This document shows, piece after piece, positions 1-5,971 of a stretch of 10,489 bases of DNA (within the stretch, counting starts at the first letter, position 1; each line of letters opens with the position of its first letter). A model generated the notes under the pieces. That model saw nothing but the letters and a program-made list of their open reading frames with translations, searched no databases and was not told where the DNA came from. The DNA is from an uncultured Caulobacteraceae bacterium (GTDB taxonomy: Bacteria; Pseudomonadota; Alphaproteobacteria; Caulobacterales; TH1-2), in NCBI GenBank assembly GCA_937967425.1, contig CALBST010000107.1:1-10489 (forward strand), given 5' to 3'. The translations under genes were made by a program, and so were the position numbers.

Positions 1-298
1 CCTGGCCGCCATAAGCGGGATCGGCGGCGAGCCCCTGCCAGCCGCCTTGCTTGAAGGCGTTGTAAGCTTCCCGAAAGCCGGGCGCTGTGGTTACCACACC
101 ATCTTTTAGAGCCACACCCGCCTGATCGCCACTTCGGTTGAGCGGCGCTAAGGTGTCGGCCGCCAACGCACCCGCGCCTTCAAGGATAGCCAGGAGTGTG
201 TCTTCGTCGAGATCCGGATAGCGTTCGCGCAGCGACCAAAAGTCGGCGCACGCTTCGAGCGCGAAGCGCATGTCGGCGATGGGTGCGGCGTAGGGCAT
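1..298 (-). CDS. Acyl-CoA dehydrogenase, N-terminal part (DmdC/AcdA-like), cut by window edge
   Basis: This is a FAD-dependent acyl-CoA dehydrogenase, which would introduce the alpha-beta double bond into an acyl-CoA in the cytoplasm. Only the first 99 residues are present; the frame stays open past base 1. The protein begins MPYAAPIADMRFAL, the hallmark start of the short N-terminal extension (Pfam AcylCoA_DH_N) of the subfamily that includes 3-methylmercaptopropionyl-CoA dehydrogenase DmdC. It continues with an acidic helix (about 25-45), the LAPLNRSGD segment (51-59), APGFREAYNAF (72-82) and GGWQGLAADPAYGGQ (85-99), all typical of this subfamily. The start is well supported: GGAGG (complement of 307-311) lies 8 bases upstream of the ATG. 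It is transcribed divergently from the YceI cluster, with 105 bases between starts. The substrate cannot be told from this portion; many members act on aliphatic acyl-CoAs. Confidence 0.88.
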   Translation of the reverse strand, partial: MPYAAPIADMRFALEACADFWSLRERYPDLDEDTLLAILEGAGALAADTLAPLNRSGDQAGVALKDGVVTTAPGFREAYNAFKQGGWQGLAADPAYGGQ

Positions 299-403
299 TG
301 CGTGGACCTCCGGCGCGCACAATAGCCGCACTTGCCGGTCGCGCGAGTGCTTCTTGTCGACACAATGCCACCTACACTTCAGCGCCGGGACAGGAGGACC
401 GCC

Positions 404-1057
404 ATGCGCCTTTCCGCTCTGATTTTTACTTTCGCCCTCGCTGCATGCGCGAGCCTGCCAGCGCCAGCTGAGGCGCAGGAAGCACCCGCGGCGCAGGCCG
501 CGCCGTCCTATTCCATCGCAGTCGACCTGCCGGCCGGCGAGTATCGCCTTGATCCCCGGCATGCCAGCGTCCTCTTTCGCATCCAGCACCAGGGGCTCGC
601 CTGGTTCACCGCGCGCTTCGACACAAAAGCCGCTACGCTAACGCTCGATCCGGCTGATCCCTCTCAGTCACAACTCAGCGCCAGCGTCGATGCGGACAGC
701 GTCAACACTGGAGTTCTCAACGCGCAAGGCGAACGCGCGTTCGATCAAGCCATCGCCCGCGCGCTCGGCGCACGAACGACCCCGACGATCACGTTTGTCT
801 CGACTTCCATCGAACGCACCGGCGAGCACACCGGCCGCATCACCGGCGATCTCACCATGAACGGCCAGACCCACCCCGCTATGCTTGACGCCACGTTCGT
901 GGGCGACACAACCGACTTACTACGGGGCGGATCTCGCGTGCTCGGCTTCTCGGCGCAAGGCACGATCGACCGCACTGCGTGGGGCATAAACGATTGGCGC
1001 GCCTTCACCGGCAAAGACGTTCAACTCGTCATCGAGGCCGAATTCGTTCGGAGCTAA
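404..1057 (+). CDS. YceI-domain lipoprotein (first of three YceI domains)
   Basis: This is a 217-residue exported lipoprotein with a YceI domain, a lipocalin-like beta barrel that in characterised relatives binds long isoprenoids or quinones. The signal peptide runs MRLSALIFTFALAAC with a lipobox LAAC (Cys15), and Ala16 predicts outer-membrane retention. An Ala/Pro-rich linker (16-44) precedes the domain (about 46-215): it begins YRLDPRHASVLFRIQHQGLAWF, has a central TPTITFVSTSIE strand (127-138), GDLTMNGQTHP (148-158) and ends GFSAQGTIDRTAWGIN (181-196) and VIEAEFVR. An in-frame ATG at 332 exists, but the ATG at 404 is preferred because AGGAGG (392-397) lies 6 bases upstream and the lipoprotein signal then starts at residue 1. 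The function is inferred from family membership. A 102-base gap separates it from the next YceI gene, so it may be transcribed separately or as the first gene of the cluster. Confidence 0.9.
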   Translation: MRLSALIFTFALAACASLPAPAEAQEAPAAQAAPSYSIAVDLPAGEYRLDPRHASVLFRIQHQGLAWFTARFDTKAATLTLDPADPSQSQLSASVDADSVNTGVLNAQGERAFDQAIARALGARTTPTITFVSTSIERTGEHTGRITGDLTMNGQTHPAMLDATFVGDTTDLLRGGSRVLGFSAQGTIDRTAWGINDWRAFTGKDVQLVIEAEFVRS

Positions 1058-1060
1058 GCG

Positions 1061-1088
1061 TTGCCCGGGTCGCGACATTGGCTAGGTT
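1061..1088 (+). promoter_or_regulatory. Weak candidate promoter between the two YceI genes
   Basis: TTGCCC (1061-1066) and TAGGTT (1083-1088) are separated by 16 bases, a loose sigma-70-like arrangement. They sit in the 102-base gap ahead of the second YceI lipoprotein. The match to consensus is poor in the -10 box and this GC-rich setting makes chance matches common. It is recorded because it is the only plausible internal promoter in the cluster. Confidence 0.2.
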
Positions 1089-1159
1089 ACGCCTATGTGC
1101 CCGGTAGCCGTTGGCGATGGCGGCTCTACATTGCTGGTTCCACCGAGGGAGAACCCTGA

Positions 1160-1855
1160 ATGAGACTTCTGTTCGCGGCGGCAGCCGCCTTCACTCTGGC
1201 CGCGTGCAATCCGCCCGCCGAGACGCCGGCGACCACCGAAGCGCCACCCGCCGAGGTGAACGCGCCGAGCGGCGAGTACGCGCTCGATCCGCATCACACG
1301 ACAGTGACGGTCCGCGCGCAGCACTTCGGGCTCGCGCACTACACACTGCGCTTCAACACGGTATCGGGCACGCTCAACTTCAATGCCGAGAACCCGGCGC
1401 AATCGACAGTCCAGGCGACGGTCGACGTGACGTCGCTCGACACGCCCTACACGGGCAATCGAGACTTCGATGCGGAGCTGCAGAATTCGTCTTGGCTGGA
1501 CTCCGCCAGCTTCGCGACCGCGACCTTCACCTCCACCAGCGTCGAGCAGACTGGCCCCAACACCGCGCGCGTGACCGGCGATCTGACGCTCAAGGGCCAA
1601 ACCCATCCGTTGACGCTGGATGTCACTTATGGCGGCAGCCATAGCCCCCACCCGATGGGGATGCAGATCTCCTCGATCGGCTTTTCGGCCCGCGGCACGA
1701 TTCAGCGCTCGCAGTTCGGCGTCAACGAACTCCTGCCGCGCGCCGGCAATGACGGCGTCAGCGATGCGGTCGAGATTCTGATCGAAGCTGAGTTCACGCG
1801 GCCGATCGAGAGCGCGCCGGTGCCTGGAAACACGACACGGGAGCCGGTCAACTAA
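1160..1855 (+). CDS. YceI-domain lipoprotein (second of three YceI domains)
   Basis: This is a 231-residue exported lipoprotein of the YceI family, paralogous to the gene upstream. The signal peptide ends in LAAC (Cys16); Asn17 is not the classic inner-membrane retention Asp, so outer-membrane anchoring is likely. A Pro/Thr/Glu linker (18-37) leads to the YceI domain (about 40-213). Visible landmarks are YALDPHHTTVTVRAQHFGLAHY (40-61), the conserved SASFATATFTSTSVEQTG segment (115-132), GDLTLKGQTHPLTLDVTYGG (140-159) and GFSARGTIQRSQFGVNE (174-190). It keeps the canonical S/HPxATF strand better than its upstream paralogue. GAGGGAG (1145-1151), 8 bases before the ATG, supports the start. Its stop codon directly abuts the ATG of the b561-YceI fusion, so the two are almost certainly co-transcribed and translationally coupled. 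It probably carries a hydrophobic isoprenoid-type ligand in the periplasm (family inference). Confidence 0.9.
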   Translation: MRLLFAAAAAFTLAACNPPAETPATTEAPPAEVNAPSGEYALDPHHTTVTVRAQHFGLAHYTLRFNTVSGTLNFNAENPAQSTVQATVDVTSLDTPYTGNRDFDAELQNSSWLDSASFATATFTSTSVEQTGPNTARVTGDLTLKGQTHPLTLDVTYGGSHSPHPMGMQISSIGFSARGTIQRSQFGVNELLPRAGNDGVSDAVEILIEAEFTRPIESAPVPGNTTREPVN

Positions 1856-3196
1856 ATGGCGGCAACGGCCCAGCGTTACACAGCCGTCGCGATCGTCCTG
1901 CACTGGGCGATCGCGGCTGCCATTCTGTTCCTGTTCCCGCTGGGCCTCTGGATGCACGGGCGCGCGGAAGACGGCGACATCAGCGCCGAGGTCTTCCGGG
2001 CGTATCAATTGCACAAGTCGATCGGCCTGACCGTGCTGGCGCTTTCGCTGGTGCGGTTGGGTTGGCGGCTCGTCAATCCGCCGCCGCCTTTGCCCGAGCA
2101 TATGCCGGGCTGGGAGCGTTTTGCCGCCAAGGCGACGCACTGGGCCTTCTACGCGCTGATGATCGGCATTCCGCTTTCGGGCTGGCTCTATGTTTCGACG
2201 GGCTGGTCAATCCACGACGATGCGCCGCTGCCGGTGGCGACACATTGGTTTGGTCTTTTTCAAGTGCCGGCGCTGTTCGGCTTGAACGCCGCCGGTGAAG
2301 GCTTGCGCGCGGACGTGGCGGACGCGGCGATGGAGGCGCACGAACTCTTGGCGTACGCGGCAATCGGCTTGGCCGGTCTGCATGTGCTGGCGGCGCTGAA
2401 GCATCACCTCTTCGACAAGGACGCGGTGCTGGCGCACATGGTTCCGGGCTTGCGCGCGCCATTCGAGAAGGATGCGCAGCCGAAGGATCCCATTCGCCTC
2501 GCCATTATCGGCGTTGGGTTCTCCGCCACGTTGATCGGGCTCGCAGCGGGCGGGTTCTATGTGTTCGGGGGCGGCGCGGCGACGACGGCGCCGCAAGCGC
2601 AATCGTCCTTCGAAGTGGTGGAAGCGCCCGCCACGACCGAGGCGCCGGCCACGACGGAGACGCTCGCTCCCGAACCCGCAGGCGCCGCGCCTTCCTGGCG
2701 CGTCGACCCCGCGCGCAGCTCCATCGCCTACGCCTTCACCCTCGATGATGGCGCGGGCGGCGCGTCTCGCATCGAGGGCCGCTTCAGCCGTTGGCAAGCC
2801 GACATTCGCTTCGACCCGAACGACCTGGAGCGGTCAGCCGTTGCAGTGACGATCGAGACGGGCTCAGCCAGCAACGGTATCGCCGCGCACGACGCCGCAA
2901 TGCGCGAACCGGGCTGGTTCGACACCGCGGCGCATCCTACAGCCACGTTCCGCGCAGATGATTTCCGCCGCCGGGGCGACGGCTATGAGGCGCGCGGCGA
3001 ACTCACGATCAAGGGGCGTGAGCGCAACGTCTCACTGCCCTTCACGCTCCTCATCGACGGCAATACCGCCATGATGAACGGGACCATCACCCTTGACCGC
3101 GAGGACTTCAACCTCGGTGACAATGTCGAGGGCTCGGAGATGGTCTCTCGCAACGTCGACGTGATCATCCGCGTTCAGGCTGCGCGCGCGCCATGA
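1856..3196 (+). CDS. Cytochrome b561 - YceI fusion protein
   Basis: This 446-residue protein joins two domains that are separate neighbouring genes in E. coli (yceJ, yceI). Residues 1-185 are a four-helix cytochrome b561, an inner-membrane di-b-heme quinol-linked electron carrier. Conserved histidines visible are His16 (VLHW), His53 (QLHKSIG), His162 (AHELLAY) and His176 (GLHVLAA), expected to ligate the two hemes, with His95 nearby. A fifth hydrophobic helix (about 213-238) follows a charged stretch (185-212). A Pro/Ala/Thr linker (248-280) leads to a YceI domain (about 281-442) starting WRVDPARSSIAYAF, with the canonical HPTATFRADDF strand (360-370), GELTIKGRERNVSLPF (381-396) and a NVDVIIRV end. 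If the b561 N-terminus is cytoplasmic, helix 5 returns the chain to the periplasm, where YceI works. Translation starts immediately at the preceding stop codon and its own stop overlaps the tsaC start (ATGA). Confidence 0.92.
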   Translation: MAATAQRYTAVAIVLHWAIAAAILFLFPLGLWMHGRAEDGDISAEVFRAYQLHKSIGLTVLALSLVRLGWRLVNPPPPLPEHMPGWERFAAKATHWAFYALMIGIPLSGWLYVSTGWSIHDDAPLPVATHWFGLFQVPALFGLNAAGEGLRADVADAAMEAHELLAYAAIGLAGLHVLAALKHHLFDKDAVLAHMVPGLRAPFEKDAQPKDPIRLAIIGVGFSATLIGLAAGGFYVFGGGAATTAPQAQSSFEVVEAPATTEAPATTETLAPEPAGAAPSWRVDPARSSIAYAFTLDDGAGGASRIEGRFSRWQADIRFDPNDLERSAVAVTIETGSASNGIAAHDAAMREPGWFDTAAHPTATFRADDFRRRGDGYEARGELTIKGRERNVSLPFTLLIDGNTAMMNGTITLDREDFNLGDNVEGSEMVSRNVDVIIRVQAARAP

Positions 3197-4107
3197 GCAT
3201 TGCGCGGGCGGCGGATATTCTGCGGGCGGGCGGATTGGTCGTTTTTCCGACCGAGACGGTTTATGGCGTCGGCGCCGACGCCACGAACCCGCGCGCCGTG
3301 GCGCGCATCTTCGCCGCTAAAGGCCGGCCGCAGTTCAATCCCCTGATCAGTCACGTTCTGAGCGTCACCGAGGCGGAGAAGCATGCGGTGCTGCATCCGA
3401 AAGCGCGGGCGCTCGCTGAAGCGTTCTGGCCAGGGCCGCTCACGATCGTGGCGCCCCGCCGCGCTGAGAGCCCGGTGGCCGAGCTTGCGTGCGCGGGCCT
3501 CAGCACGATCGCGCTGCGGTCTCCCTCGCACCCGATGGCGCGCGAACTGCTCGAGGCGTTCGGCGGACCAGTGGTTGCGCCCAGCGCCAATCGTTCCGGC
3601 CATGTCAGCGCCACCACCGCCGCGCATGCGGCGGCTGATCTCGGAGGTGCCGTGGATCTCATTCTCGACGGCGGCGCGGCCGGCGTGGGCATCGAGTCCA
3701 CCATCGTGGCAATCGACGCAGAGGGTCGCGCCACTCTGCTGCGCCCGGGCGCCATTGGCCGCGCGGCCATCGAAGCCATCACGGGCCCGCTCGCTTCGCC
3801 CGCCACTAGCGCCATAGCCGCACCCGGCATGATGGAGAGCCATTACGCGCCGCGCGCACGCATCGTGCTCGACGCTGTGACGCCACCACCCGGCGCCGCC
3901 TACCTCGCGTTCGGCGCCGAAGCCCACGAGGGCGGGCTTACGCTTTCGGCCACCGGCGATCTCACTGAAGCAGCGGCCAACCTCTACGCACATCTGCGCA
4001 CGCTCGATGCGATGGGCGCTGACACAATCGCCGTTGCACCGATTCCCGGCGATGGACTGGCCGAAGCCATCCGCGACCGCCTCGCCCGGGCTGCCGCGCC
4101 ACGTTAG
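3193..4107 (+). CDS. tsaC: L-threonylcarbamoyladenylate synthase (TsaC/Sua5, long form)
   Basis: This 304-residue cytoplasmic enzyme makes threonylcarbamoyl-AMP from threonine, bicarbonate and ATP, the first step of the t6A37 modification of ANN-decoding tRNAs; TsaBDE or equivalents then transfer the group. The catalytic YrdC/TsaC domain (about 1-195) shows PTETVYGVG (19-27), KGRPQFNPL (43-51), FWPGPLT (78-84), APSANRSG (129-136) and GIESTIV (166-172) with RPGAI at 184. It is followed by the Sua5 interdomain linker PGMMESHYAP (211-220) and a C-terminal Sua5 domain (about 220-304), so it is the longer Sua5 type rather than the short E. coli TsaC type. The start codon overlaps the stop of the upstream b561-YceI gene (ATGA), so translation is coupled to an envelope redox gene, an unexpected partner. 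No clear Shine-Dalgarno sequence is visible, which fits re-initiation. Confidence 0.95.
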   Translation: MSIARAADILRAGGLVVFPTETVYGVGADATNPRAVARIFAAKGRPQFNPLISHVLSVTEAEKHAVLHPKARALAEAFWPGPLTIVAPRRAESPVAELACAGLSTIALRSPSHPMARELLEAFGGPVVAPSANRSGHVSATTAAHAAADLGGAVDLILDGGAAGVGIESTIVAIDAEGRATLLRPGAIGRAAIEAITGPLASPATSAIAAPGMMESHYAPRARIVLDAVTPPPGAAYLAFGAEAHEGGLTLSATGDLTEAAANLYAHLRTLDAMGADTIAVAPIPGDGLAEAIRDRLARAAAPR

Positions 4108-4119
4108 AGTCGGACTCAC

Positions 4120-5508
4120 ATGTCCGATCTCGCAAACCAAATCGCCGCCCGTATCGGGGCCAAGAACGTCGTCGCCGATCCCGAGCTGCTGGCCCCGCAT
4201 CTGAGTGAATGGCGTGGCAGATATAGTGGCCAGACGCCTTTTGCCGCTTATCCAGCCACAACAGATGAGGTGGCCGCCATCGTGACGCTCTGCGCCGCTG
4301 CAGGCGCGAAGATCACGCCGCAGGGCGGCAATACCGGCCTTGTCGGCGCGCAGATCCCAGATGGCGAAGTCCTCATTTCACTCCGCCGCATGAACCGCAT
4401 CCGCGAGATCGATGCAGCCAACGACTCACTCACCGCGGAAGCGGGCGTGATCCTCGCTCATGTTCAGAGCGCGGCGGCCGAATCGAATCGGTTGTTCCCG
4501 CTCAGCCTCGCTGCTGAACACAGCGCGACGATCGGCGGTCTCATCTCGACGAACGCAGGCGGCGTGCATGTGCTGCGTTACGGAATGATGCGTGACCTTG
4601 TGCTCGGGATCGAAGCGGTGCTGCCGGACGGTCGCGTCTTCTCCGGCCTGAAGGGTCTCCGGAAGGACAACACCGGCTACGACCTGAAGCAGCTCTTCAT
4701 CGGCGCCGAGGGGACGCTCGGCATCGTCACCGCCGCCTGTCTGAAACTTTACCCACAGCCGGCGGCACGCGAGGTCGTGCTGCTGGCGGTCCCCTCCGCA
4801 GATCACGCGCTGGCTCTGCTCCACCGGATGAAGGCAGCGACCGGGGCGGTCTCGGCGTTCGAGGTGATGAACCGGCTGGCGGTCGAGGTGACGGTCAAGA
4901 ATGTGCCGAGCGTCCGCGATCCGTTGGGTGGCGCCGGCGCGCTTGCGGTGCTCATCGAGTTCGAAGCCGCGCACGCCGAAGGCCTGCGCGACGCCATCGA
5001 AGGCGCGCTTGCGGCAGCCATCGATGCGGGCGAAGCCGAAACCGCGCTGATTGCTGAAAACGCAAGCCAGGCAAGGGATTTCTGGGCTTTGCGGGAGATG
5101 ATTTCGGCCGGTCACAAGCCCGAAGGCGCGCAAGTTTCGCACGACATCAGCGTGCCAGTTTCGAAGACGCCGGAGTTTCTTGCGAAGGCCAATGCGGCGC
5201 TTGAAGCGAAGCTCGCTGGCGTGCGTATCGTCGCCTTCGGTCACATGGGCGACGGCAACTTCCACTACACCGCCATGCAGCCGATCGGCGCCGACCCCGC
5301 CGTCTTCCCCGGTCCCGCTTTGACACAGACGGTCTACGAGATCGCCACCGCGCTTGGCGGTTCGATCTCGGCTGAACACGGCATCGGAGTCGCGCGCCGC
5401 GCTGACCTCGCGCGCTTCAAGGACAGCGAATCGTTGGCGCTGATGCGCGCGGTGAAGCGCGCGATCGATCCGGCGAACGTGATGAACCCGCGCGTGTTGT
5501 TCGAGTGA
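4120..5508 (+). CDS. FAD-linked D-2-hydroxyacid dehydrogenase (GlcD/D2HGDH/D-LDH family)
   Basis: This 462-residue flavoprotein of the VAO/PCMH superfamily oxidises a D-2-hydroxyacid to the 2-oxoacid and passes electrons to an acceptor such as a quinone, ETF or a cytochrome. The FAD-binding domain (about 40-215) has PQGGNTGLVGA (67-77), the SATIGGLISTNAGG loop (135-148), GMMRDLVLGIEAVLPDG (155-171) and GAEGTLGIVT (195-204). The C-terminal substrate/cap domain (about 216-460) has GHMGDGNFH (374-382) and SAEHGIG (417-423). His375, His382, Glu419 and His420 correspond to the metal and substrate site of D-2-hydroxyglutarate and D-lactate dehydrogenases. The protein ends with the usual DPANVMNPRVLF. 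It starts 12 bases after tsaC with only a weak ribosome site, suggesting an operon. The exact substrate (D-2-hydroxyglutarate, D-lactate or glycolate) is not resolvable; the single-polypeptide length and motifs favour D2HGDH/D-LDH over the multisubunit GlcD. Confidence 0.9.
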   Translation: MSDLANQIAARIGAKNVVADPELLAPHLSEWRGRYSGQTPFAAYPATTDEVAAIVTLCAAAGAKITPQGGNTGLVGAQIPDGEVLISLRRMNRIREIDAANDSLTAEAGVILAHVQSAAAESNRLFPLSLAAEHSATIGGLISTNAGGVHVLRYGMMRDLVLGIEAVLPDGRVFSGLKGLRKDNTGYDLKQLFIGAEGTLGIVTAACLKLYPQPAAREVVLLAVPSADHALALLHRMKAATGAVSAFEVMNRLAVEVTVKNVPSVRDPLGGAGALAVLIEFEAAHAEGLRDAIEGALAAAIDAGEAETALIAENASQARDFWALREMISAGHKPEGAQVSHDISVPVSKTPEFLAKANAALEAKLAGVRIVAFGHMGDGNFHYTAMQPIGADPAVFPGPALTQTVYEIATALGGSISAEHGIGVARRADLARFKDSESLALMRAVKRAIDPANVMNPRVLFE

Positions 5509-5510
5509 TG

Positions 5511-5531
5511 CGCGCATCGAAACGATGCGTG
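5511..5531 (+). terminator. Hairpin just after the FAD dehydrogenase stop
   Basis: Two bases after the TGA stop, CGCGCATCG (5511-5519) pairs with CGATGCGTG (5523-5531) over 9 pairs with one G.U, closing an AAA loop. The stem is strong and its position fits the end of the YceI-to-FAD-dehydrogenase transcript. There is no U-tract after it, so it may act with Rho, stabilise the 3' end, or belong to the structured region that follows. Confidence 0.4.
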
Positions 5532-5561
5532 TGACTCAACATCGATGAGTGCGAATCACAC
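5529..5561. repeat. Imperfect inverted repeat, second hairpin of the intergenic region
   Basis: GTGTG (5529-5533) pairs with CACAC (5557-5561) and ACTCA (5534-5538) pairs with TGAGT (5546-5550), giving a 10-pair stem with a six-base one-sided bulge. The apex carries the perfect 8-base palindrome CATCGATG (5540-5547). It partly overlaps the hairpin before it, so the two would be mutually exclusive at their junction. It could be an operator or an RNA element; no known family is recognised. Confidence 0.4.
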
Positions 5562-5569
5562 AGGCGTTG

Positions 5570-5623
5570 CTGTTGCAGATTCAGCGCGCAGAATTTTTTC
5601 GCTGGCGAATGTGCTTGCAACAG
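5570..5623. repeat. Nested inverted repeat upstream of the H1-like gene
   Basis: CTGTTGCA (5570-5577) and TGCAACAG (5616-5623) are perfect inverted 8-mers. Inside them CAGCG (5582-5586) and CGCTG (5600-5604) form a second stem around an AT-rich GAATTTTTT run. The stretch lies about 55-108 bases before the H1-like start codon and contains the most AT-rich DNA of the gap, so the promoter of that gene probably lies in or just after it. I could not assign convincing -35/-10 boxes. Confidence 0.4.
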
Positions 5624-5677
5624 ATTAATTGACGACGTACTGCGGCTGCGTTGCCGTAACTAAGAAGGAGCCAGGGC

Positions 5678-5830
5678 ATGGCTAAGAAAGCAAAGAAGGC
5701 GGCCAAGAAGGTCGCGAAGAAGTCGAAGGCCAAGAAGGCCGCGAAGAAGACGACGGCGAAGAAGGCCGCCAAGAAGGCCCCGCGCAAGACTGCCAAGAAG
5801 AAGGCAGCGAAGAAGGCGAAGCGCCGGTAG
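5678..5830 (+). CDS. Small Lys/Ala-rich histone-H1-like protein
   Basis: This 50-residue, extremely basic protein has 24 Lys, 3 Arg, 16 Ala and no acidic residue. Its pattern is repeated KKAAKK/AKK blocks with a single Pro-Arg break (APRK, 34-37), like the C-terminal tails of eukaryotic histone H1 and bacterial H1-like proteins (Hc1/Hc2, AlgP). It is expected to bind nucleic acid non-specifically and affect nucleoid compaction; nothing in the sequence suggests catalysis. The start is well supported by AAGGAG (5665-5670), 7 bases before the ATG. Almost every Lys codon is AAG (one AAA), so the DNA is itself an irregular AAGAAGGCC-type repeat that could expand or contract by slippage. It is preceded by a structured intergenic region and followed by a strong hairpin, so it is probably monocistronic. 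Alternatives are a ribosome- or RNA-associated basic peptide. Confidence 0.85.
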   Translation: MAKKAKKAAKKVAKKSKAKKAAKKTTAKKAAKKAPRKTAKKKAAKKAKRR

Positions 5831-5888
5831 GCCGCGCCAGAGTGTCTCTAGGTTGAGACGCTCGACAGAGCTAAGGACGAATGTCCAA

Positions 5889-5920
5889 GAGAAGCGCGTC
5901 GCGAAAGCGGCGCGCTTCTT
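5889..5920 (+). terminator. GNRA-capped terminator hairpin of the H1-like gene
   Basis: A continuous 14-pair stem (including two G.U pairs) is formed by 5889-5902 and 5907-5920, with core GAAGCGCG/CGCGCTTC, closed by a C(GAAA)G tetraloop, the most stable GNRA type. It begins 58 bases after the H1-like stop. The 3' side runs into TTCTTCGTT, a weak U-rich tail. It lies between convergent genes and could also block transcription from the minus side, though the minus-strand tail is not U-rich. Confidence 0.7.
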
Positions 5921-5926
5921 CGTTAT

Positions 5927-5945
5927 CGGCGCTCGCAACGCGCCG
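5927..5945. terminator. Second hairpin between convergent genes
   Basis: CGGCGC (5927-5932) pairs perfectly with GCGCCG (5940-5945) around a 7-base loop, 26 bases beyond the 3' end of the secreted-protein gene. On the plus strand it is followed by GGTTGTTCCAAATTTT, which is moderately U-rich. With the hairpin just before it, this may form a bidirectional tandem terminator. The short stem keeps confidence modest. Confidence 0.4.
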
Positions 5946-5971
5946 GGTTGTTCCAAATTTTCGATTTATTT

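Noticed and set aside
332..403. N-terminal extension of the first YceI lipoprotein to an upstream ATG
   Set aside because: It would bury the lipoprotein signal peptide behind 24 residues and ignore the AGGAGG just before the ATG at 404.
1082..2140. Long minus-strand open frame of about 352 codons opposite the YceI genes
   Set aside because: The translation is Arg/His/Gln-rich with no domain or signal. The plus strand here carries clear lipoproteins and b561 motifs; this is the usual GC-rich antisense shadow.
3175..4200. Minus-strand open frame of about 341 codons opposite tsaC
   Set aside because: Low-complexity Gly/Arg composition with no family features, while the plus strand carries a full set of TsaC/Sua5 motifs.
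4426..5517. Minus-strand open frame of about 363 codons opposite the FAD dehydrogenase
   Set aside because: Composition typical of an antisense shadow; no motif or ribosome site.
5529..5561. CRP-type site, from TGTGA and TCACA
   Set aside because: The half-sites are separated by far more than the 6-base spacing of a CRP site; it is better described as an imperfect hairpin.
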